NCBI GenBank assembly: GCA_017537175.1
Contig: JAFYLH010000034.1
Span: 1 to 54,191 of the forward strand
DNA from: Clostridia bacterium
GTDB lineage: Bacteria; Bacillota; Clostridia; Oscillospirales; CAG-272
Direction: 5' to 3'
Length of the DNA stretch: 54,191 nucleotides
Numbering within the stretch: position 1 is the stretch's first letter; each line of letters opens with the position of its first letter. Shown here piece after piece: positions 50,727 through 54,191 of this stretch. The notes beneath the pieces are model-generated. The model had not been told where the DNA came from and made no database searches. It saw only the letters and a program-made list of their open reading frames with translations. Both the position numbers and the translations under genes were made by a program.

Positions 50727-51170
50727 ATGATAAGACGGACTCCAAGGCCTGATGCGGTGTGTCTGATACGGGGCGGAAGGGATGCGCCCGGTCTGTTAGG
50801 AAAAATAAGCTTCTTTCAAAATAAAAAAAGTGTTAGTATACAGGCGGATATTTCGGGACTGCCGGAATCGATTTCCGGATTTTTTGGCTTCCATATCCAC
50901 GAGGGAATAAGCTGTAAGGGAGATAATTTTGCGGATACAGGCGGGCATTACAACCCTAAAGGCAGACCCCACCCAAGCCACAGCGGGGACCTGCCGCCCT
51001 TACTTAAATGCAACGGCGGAGCATATATGACGGTTCTCACCGACCGTTTTACGGTGAATGAGATCATCGGTAAGACCGTTGTAATACACAGTATGCCGGA
51101 TGATTTTACCACCCAACCCTCAGGAAATTCGGGGACAAAGATAGCGTGCGGGGTGATAAGAGGTGTGTAG
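50727..51170 (+). CDS. Cu/Zn superoxide dismutase-like protein
   Basis: 147 residues from ATG 50727 (site gaggtga). The metal ligands are present: FHIHEG (two Cu His), GGHYNP (bridging His), PHPSHSGDLP (Zn His, His, Asp) and VVIHSMPDDF (last Cu His). The disulfide Cys (GISCKGD and IACGVI) and the active-site Arg region (GTKIACG, with Lys in place of the usual Arg) are visible. No signal peptide, so it seems cytoplasmic, unlike most bacterial SodC. The Lys for Arg swap could reduce dismutase activity. Confidence 0.85.
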   Translation: MIRRTPRPDAVCLIRGGRDAPGLLGKISFFQNKKSVSIQADISGLPESISGFFGFHIHEGISCKGDNFADTGGHYNPKGRPHPSHSGDLPPLLKCNGGAYMTVLTDRFTVNEIIGKTVVIHSMPDDFTTQPSGNSGTKIACGVIRGV

Positions 51171-51192
51171 TTTTTATGTGTAACCGGAAAAT

Positions 51193-51310
51193 CAATGAAA
51201 TGAATCCTTTGGATTCGTGAAATGATTTGCAATCATGAAATGATGGCTACGCCATCGTGAAATGCACTTTCAGTGCGTTAAGGAAAAAATCCGTCTTGAA
51301 GGACGGATTT
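51193..51310 (+). repeat. Hairpin-linker array C (linker GAAATGA)
   Basis: gaatcctttggattc (51202-51216), tgatttgcaatca (51223-51235), gatggctacgccatc (51242-51256), gcactttcagtgc (51264-51276), then TTAAGGA and aaatccgtcttgaaggacgg to 51310. Same order as array B; stems 1 and 4 have changed on both sides so that pairing is kept. It lies just after the SOD gene, in a 326-base gap that also has the REP pair. Confidence 0.75.
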
Positions 51311-51372
51311 TGATTTTATTATAAAAGCTTTACAGAAATTGTATCTTTTATAAAAATTGTACGACTAAAAGC

Positions 51373-51464
51373 GTAGGGACGGATACCATCCGCCCGAAAC
51401 CAATCTGTATAAGAAAATTTTAGTTTATACCGCAAATACGTGGGCAGATAATATCTGCCCCTAC
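51373..51464. repeat. Pair of inverted REP-like palindromes
   Basis: Left gtagggacggataccatccg (51373) and right gggcagataatatctgcccc-tac (to 51464) are inverted relative to each other, 92 bases in all. Each is itself a palindrome. Confidence 0.7.
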
Positions 51465-51496
51465 GAGTTTTCTATCATAGTTTGTAGGCTGATATA

Positions 51497-52120
51497 TCAT
51501 AAATTACTGCAATTTTCTTTTTCAAGATATTCTTTAAGTGCTCTGCCCTGAGATGTAAGCATCATAATCTGATCGGCTGTTATAATCTTAGGGTCGGGAT
51601 ATTCAAACTCAGCACTCCAGTCGGCTTCATCTGTTCGTTCAAGAAACCGTAAGGTCAATATCTTTCCCACAACGGCTATTTCTATCAGTTCACCATCCGT
51701 TGAATTATCTATAACAGCTTCATAATGAAGCAGAGCATCCTGTGTCAATTCGTCAATTCTGTCAGGGCTGCCGTCATTAAGGAGTTCCGAAAACGCAAGC
51801 TGATATTCCGCATCGGCAAGCTTCAAGTGATATCTGTAATTGTTTGGATAAAGCAAAAATAATTCTCTTGCCTTGGTGTAGCGGTCCTTGATTTCGTCAT
51901 ACTCAAGTCCTTGGGAATCATCACTACGCAAAAACAGATAGTCAAGAGATATGTCAAAATAATCGGCTATAGGTACAAGAAGGGATATATCGGGAAGTCC
52001 GTTGTCATTTTCCCACTTTGATACCGCCTGTGCCGTAACTCCCAATATAACCGAAAGCTCCTCTTGACTGATTCCTTTTTCCTTACGCAATTCTCTGATA
52101 ACACTTCCAATTGTTTTCAT
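51497..52120 (-). CDS. XRE-family regulator
   Basis: 207 residues from ATG 52120 (site aaaggag). Cro/C1-type helix-turn-helix at residues ~1-60 (VIRELRKEKGISQEELSVIL, VTAQAVSKWENDNGLPDISLL). The rest is helical and acidic, possibly TPR-like (ELFLLYPNNYRYHLKLADAEY). Divergent from another XRE gene with the same layout; probably auto-regulated through the shared 198-base gap. Target genes unknown. Confidence 0.85.
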   Translation of the reverse strand: MKTIGSVIRELRKEKGISQEELSVILGVTAQAVSKWENDNGLPDISLLVPIADYFDISLDYLFLRSDDSQGLEYDEIKDRYTKARELFLLYPNNYRYHLKLADAEYQLAFSELLNDGSPDRIDELTQDALLHYEAVIDNSTDGELIEIAVVGKILTLRFLERTDEADWSAEFEYPDPKIITADQIMMLTSQGRALKEYLEKENCSNL

Positions 52121-52142
52121 AATCTCTCTCCTTTCTGCAATC

Positions 52143-52171
52143 ATTATAATATGAAAACTGGCAAAACACAA
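52143..52171 (-). promoter_or_regulatory. Promoter of the minus-strand XRE gene
   Basis: Minus strand TTGTGT (52171-52166), 17 bases, TATAAT (52148-52143). Confidence 0.6.
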
Positions 52172-52247
52172 GATACCGTTCGTTTATACGATTAAACGGA
52201 GCGTTGAAACTCTCTTGTCGGGAGAGTCCTTCTCTATTTTACGGGTG

Positions 52248-52276
52248 TTGTAAGAGGAAGATAATTATGATATACT
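52248..52276 (+). promoter_or_regulatory. Promoter of the plus-strand XRE gene
   Basis: TTGTAA (52248-52253), 17 bases, TATACT (52271-52276), with TGA before the -10. A hairpin actctc/gagagt at 52209-52227 lies between the two promoters. Confidence 0.6.
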
Positions 52277-52318
52277 TAATTTACAAAGAGCTCTTGAATC
52301 TTTTAACGAGGTATAATA

Positions 52319-53392
52319 ATGAATAACATAGGAAAAAGAATTAAGGAACTGCGCAAGAAAAAGGATATGACCCAGGAAAAGCTTGCAGATATGTTGGGAA
52401 TAACCTACAAGGCGGTATCAAAATGGGAGTGTGGTATGACAACACCGGATATCTCCCTTATAGTTCCCCTTGCAAGACTTTTAGAGGTAAGCACGGATGA
52501 TTTGCTTGGTATGCCCAAGATCGAATTAGATAAACAAAAAGCTGAATTTGATCGATTATACAACGCCGTACATTCCTCTGCACAATATGAAATAGCTTGC
52601 AAGGCGGTTAATGAATATCCAAATGAAATTAAATATCTGCGCTGGAAGGCCGATTGTATCTATATGCGAGCATACGATGATTATTCCACACAGGAAGTAT
52701 TTTTGAATGAAATAGAAAATGCATATAAGATATATAAATTTGTTTTTGAAAATACCGACGGCGAATTGCAAAACGATGTGTTAACAGGAATAGTTATGAC
52801 CTTGGCCGTCCTCAAACGAAACGAAGAAGCTAAAAAATATGCATTAATGTATCCAAAGACTCAGACTATTGACAGAGATACACTTTTGGGATATGCGCTT
52901 AACGGAGAAGAAAAGTTAGAGCATTCTCAAAAAATGATATTAAAACACCTTGATGCATTGATATCTATAATGACAAATATAAGGGACAAGAATGATCCGA
53001 ACAAGCAGGAACTAAAATACCTGACGTGTTCTGAGAATATAATAAATATTTTCTTTCCTGCCGGTGATTATAACAGGTACTACGATGAAATGATGTTAAT
53101 ATCCATATATAAGGCTATTATATATCAATATGAAGACAAAGAAAAGGCGCTTGAATCACTAATTAATGCAAAAAAGTATGCCGAATGCTTTGACAGATTA
53201 TTTATAACGAACCCTTCAAAAGTAAAATACGACACACCATATTTAGATCAGTTAGAATTCGATGCACAGGAACTTGTGATCATCGGTCAACGTGAGGAAA
53301 ATAAGCGAATTGATATTTTCAAATCCTGGCTCGACGGAGCTTGCTTTGATATTTTAAGAGAATATGCAGGATATAATGATTTATATAATTGA
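52319..53392 (+). CDS. XRE-family regulator with TPR-like C-terminal part
   Basis: 357 residues. Helix-turn-helix at ~1-65 (GKRIKELRKKKDMTQEKLAD, ITYKAVSKWECGMTTPDISL). The remaining 290 residues are all-helical, with repeats such as KYLRWKADCIYMRAYDDY and EEAKKYALMYPKTQ, like the tetratricopeptide sensor part of RRNPP/Rgg-type regulators that bind peptides; that link is inference. More A+T-rich than its neighbours. gaggt site before ATG. Confidence 0.82.
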   Translation: MNNIGKRIKELRKKKDMTQEKLADMLGITYKAVSKWECGMTTPDISLIVPLARLLEVSTDDLLGMPKIELDKQKAEFDRLYNAVHSSAQYEIACKAVNEYPNEIKYLRWKADCIYMRAYDDYSTQEVFLNEIENAYKIYKFVFENTDGELQNDVLTGIVMTLAVLKRNEEAKKYALMYPKTQTIDRDTLLGYALNGEEKLEHSQKMILKHLDALISIMTNIRDKNDPNKQELKYLTCSENIINIFFPAGDYNRYYDEMMLISIYKAIIYQYEDKEKALESLINAKKYAECFDRLFITNPSKVKYDTPYLDQLEFDAQELVIIGQREENKRIDIFKSWLDGACFDILREYAGYNDLYN

Positions 53393-53404
53393 AATATAAA
53401 AATT

Positions 53405-53440
53405 AATCAGTCGTCACAACAAAAGTGGCGGCTGATTTTG
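53405..53440 (+). terminator. Terminator of the plus-strand XRE gene
   Basis: Stem aatcagtcgtcac/gtggcggctgatt (two G-U or mismatched positions), then ttgtt. Confidence 0.65.
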
Positions 53441-53442
53441 TT

Positions 53443-53800
53443 AATTAAACGAATATTAATAACCGTAACAAAGCCTTCTCCAGCGGAGAAGGTGGCACCG
53501 AAGGTGACGGATGAGGAGAGCATCATTTCAATAAATTTGATCTCCTCCGACTACATGGCTAAAGCCATTTCGCTGTATAATTCCACCAACCAATCCGTAG
53601 GGGAGGGGTCTCCCCTCCCTCTTGGGGTGTCATGGATCATCCACCGTTGCGACGGTTCCCCTGAAGGTGAATTGCCCGAAGGTCAAGAGAAGCCACTCTG
53701 GAGTGTCCCCGCTGGGGAAGGCAAGGCTCGTACTGTTTAACAGTCGCATAGAATATAACTTAGCGTGCTCCTTAACTTAATGATATTGCCCCGCTGGGGA
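53443..53800. repeat. Composite repeat region
   Basis: No gene is credible here. It contains a hairpin aagccttctccagcggagaa (53473 on). At 53577-53638 lies a reverse-strand relative of the 92-bp repeat: its borders ggttggtggaattat and gatccatgacacccc are kept, with a different GC-rich core. Later come ccccgctggggaaggca words at about 53710 and 53790. The open frame across 53438-53740 is repeat-derived. Confidence 0.55.
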
Positions 53801-53805
53801 AGGCA

Positions 53806-53835
53806 ATAAAAAAACCACAGTTTTCACTGTGGTTT
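53806..53835 (-). terminator. Terminator of the rRNA operon
   Basis: Stem aaaccacag/ctgtggttt with loop ttttca, eight T on the minus strand. About 65 bases past the end of 23S rRNA. Confidence 0.85.
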
Positions 53836-53899
53836 GCAAAAATGTCCATTAAAAGCCGAACAAGAGGAAGATTAAACGAAATACTCAACTTCATATGAA

Positions 53900-54191
53900 G
53901 TTCAAGCCCTCGGTCTATTAGTATCGGTCAGCTAAACACATTACTGTGCGTACACCTCCGACCTATCAAACTCATAGTCTATAAGTGACCTTACTAGCTT
54001 AAGCTATGGGATATCTTATCTTGAAGCATGTTTCACGCTTAGATGCCTTCAGCGTTTATCACTCCCGCACGCGGCTACCCGGCTGTGCCCTTGGCAGAAC
54101 AACCGATGCACCGGAGGTGCGTCCGACCCGGTCCTCTCGTACTAAGGTCAGCTCCTCTCAAATATCCTACGCCCACGACAGATAGGGACCG
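53900..54191 (-). rRNA. 23S ribosomal RNA, 3' end (partial)
   Basis: Read on the minus strand it ends with agctgaccgatactaataga and ccgagggcttgaa, the conserved 3' end of Firmicutes 23S rRNA. The tgctgaaggc-type conserved blocks (tgaaggcatctaagcgtgaa on the minus strand near 54040) and aggaccgg near 54127 are also seen. The gene runs past the window's right edge. No 5S rRNA lies between it and the terminator. Confidence 0.95.

Noticed and set aside
53438..53740. 100-codon open frame after the XRE gene
   Set aside because: It lies in composite repeat DNA, its translation follows the palindromes, and no ribosome site precedes it.

Overview
The window reads as a chromosome segment of a spore-forming, anaerobic, gut-type Bacillota (class Clostridia, probably an Oscillospiraceae/Ruminococcaceae relative). 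This rests on the large Alu-type SRP RNA upstream of dnaX-yaaK-recR, the rimP-nusA-rnpM-L7Ae-infB operon, Rex, a DnaD/DnaI-type primosome pair, a YunB-like sporulation protein, GGAGG-type ribosome binding sites and TTGACA-N17-TATAAT promoters. The genus cannot be fixed by reading alone. No tRNA gene, CRISPR array or transposase gene was recognised.

Layout. 1-2.1 kb: end of a short mobile-element-like repeat and two zinc-ribbon genes. 2.2-5.2 kb: SRP RNA, dnaX, yaaK/ebfC, recR. 5.2-9.8 kb: a CuAO_N1-like membrane protein, a YgiQ radical-SAM enzyme and two small membrane proteins. 9.8-15.0 kb: the translation/transcription operon rimP-nusA-rnpM-L7Ae-infB (minus strand). 15.0-25.0 kb: six tandem paralogous solute-binding lipoprotein genes, each with its own promoter, five with a clear terminator. 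25.1-29.2 kb, plus strand: GH127-like glycosidase, PIG-L deacetylase and a NagB-like protein with an altered active site. 29.3-32.3 kb: LTA-synthase-like enzyme and a PfoR-like membrane protein. 32.4-36.1 kb: galU, dCMP deaminase family, LMW phosphatase, rimI, tsaD. 36.3-41.3 kb: DnaA-box-like cluster, isocitrate dehydrogenase family, rex, DnaD, DnaI-like loader and a convergent DUF4373-like gene. 41.6-45.9 kb: zinc-ribbon repeat protein, nanA, yunB, tspO, uridine phosphorylase. 46.1-49.0 kb: tyrosine-kinase/Wzz pair and a secreted SH3-lysozyme-SLH protein. 49.2-53.4 kb: a 436-bp inserted element, an alpha/beta hydrolase, a Cu/Zn SOD-like protein and two divergent XRE regulators. 53.8-54.2 kb: rRNA terminator and the 3' end of a 23S rRNA gene on the minus strand.

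How genes work together. The six lipoproteins, the GH127-like enzyme, the deacetylase, the NagB-like protein and (15 kb away) N-acetylneuraminate lyase suggest capture and breakdown of complex or acetylated glycans. No ABC permease is present, so transport must use partners elsewhere. The DnaD/DnaI pair and the DUF4373-like protein form a replication-initiation neighbourhood beside a DnaA-box-like cluster.

The most unusual layer lies between genes. There are arrays of small hairpins whose stems differ but still pair, separated by a constant short linker (GAAATGA at three loci, ATATCGC at one). There are also several families of short palindromic or inverted-repeat elements, two of which appear in frame inside proteins. 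These structured, non-coding arrays are my best candidate for something undescribed.
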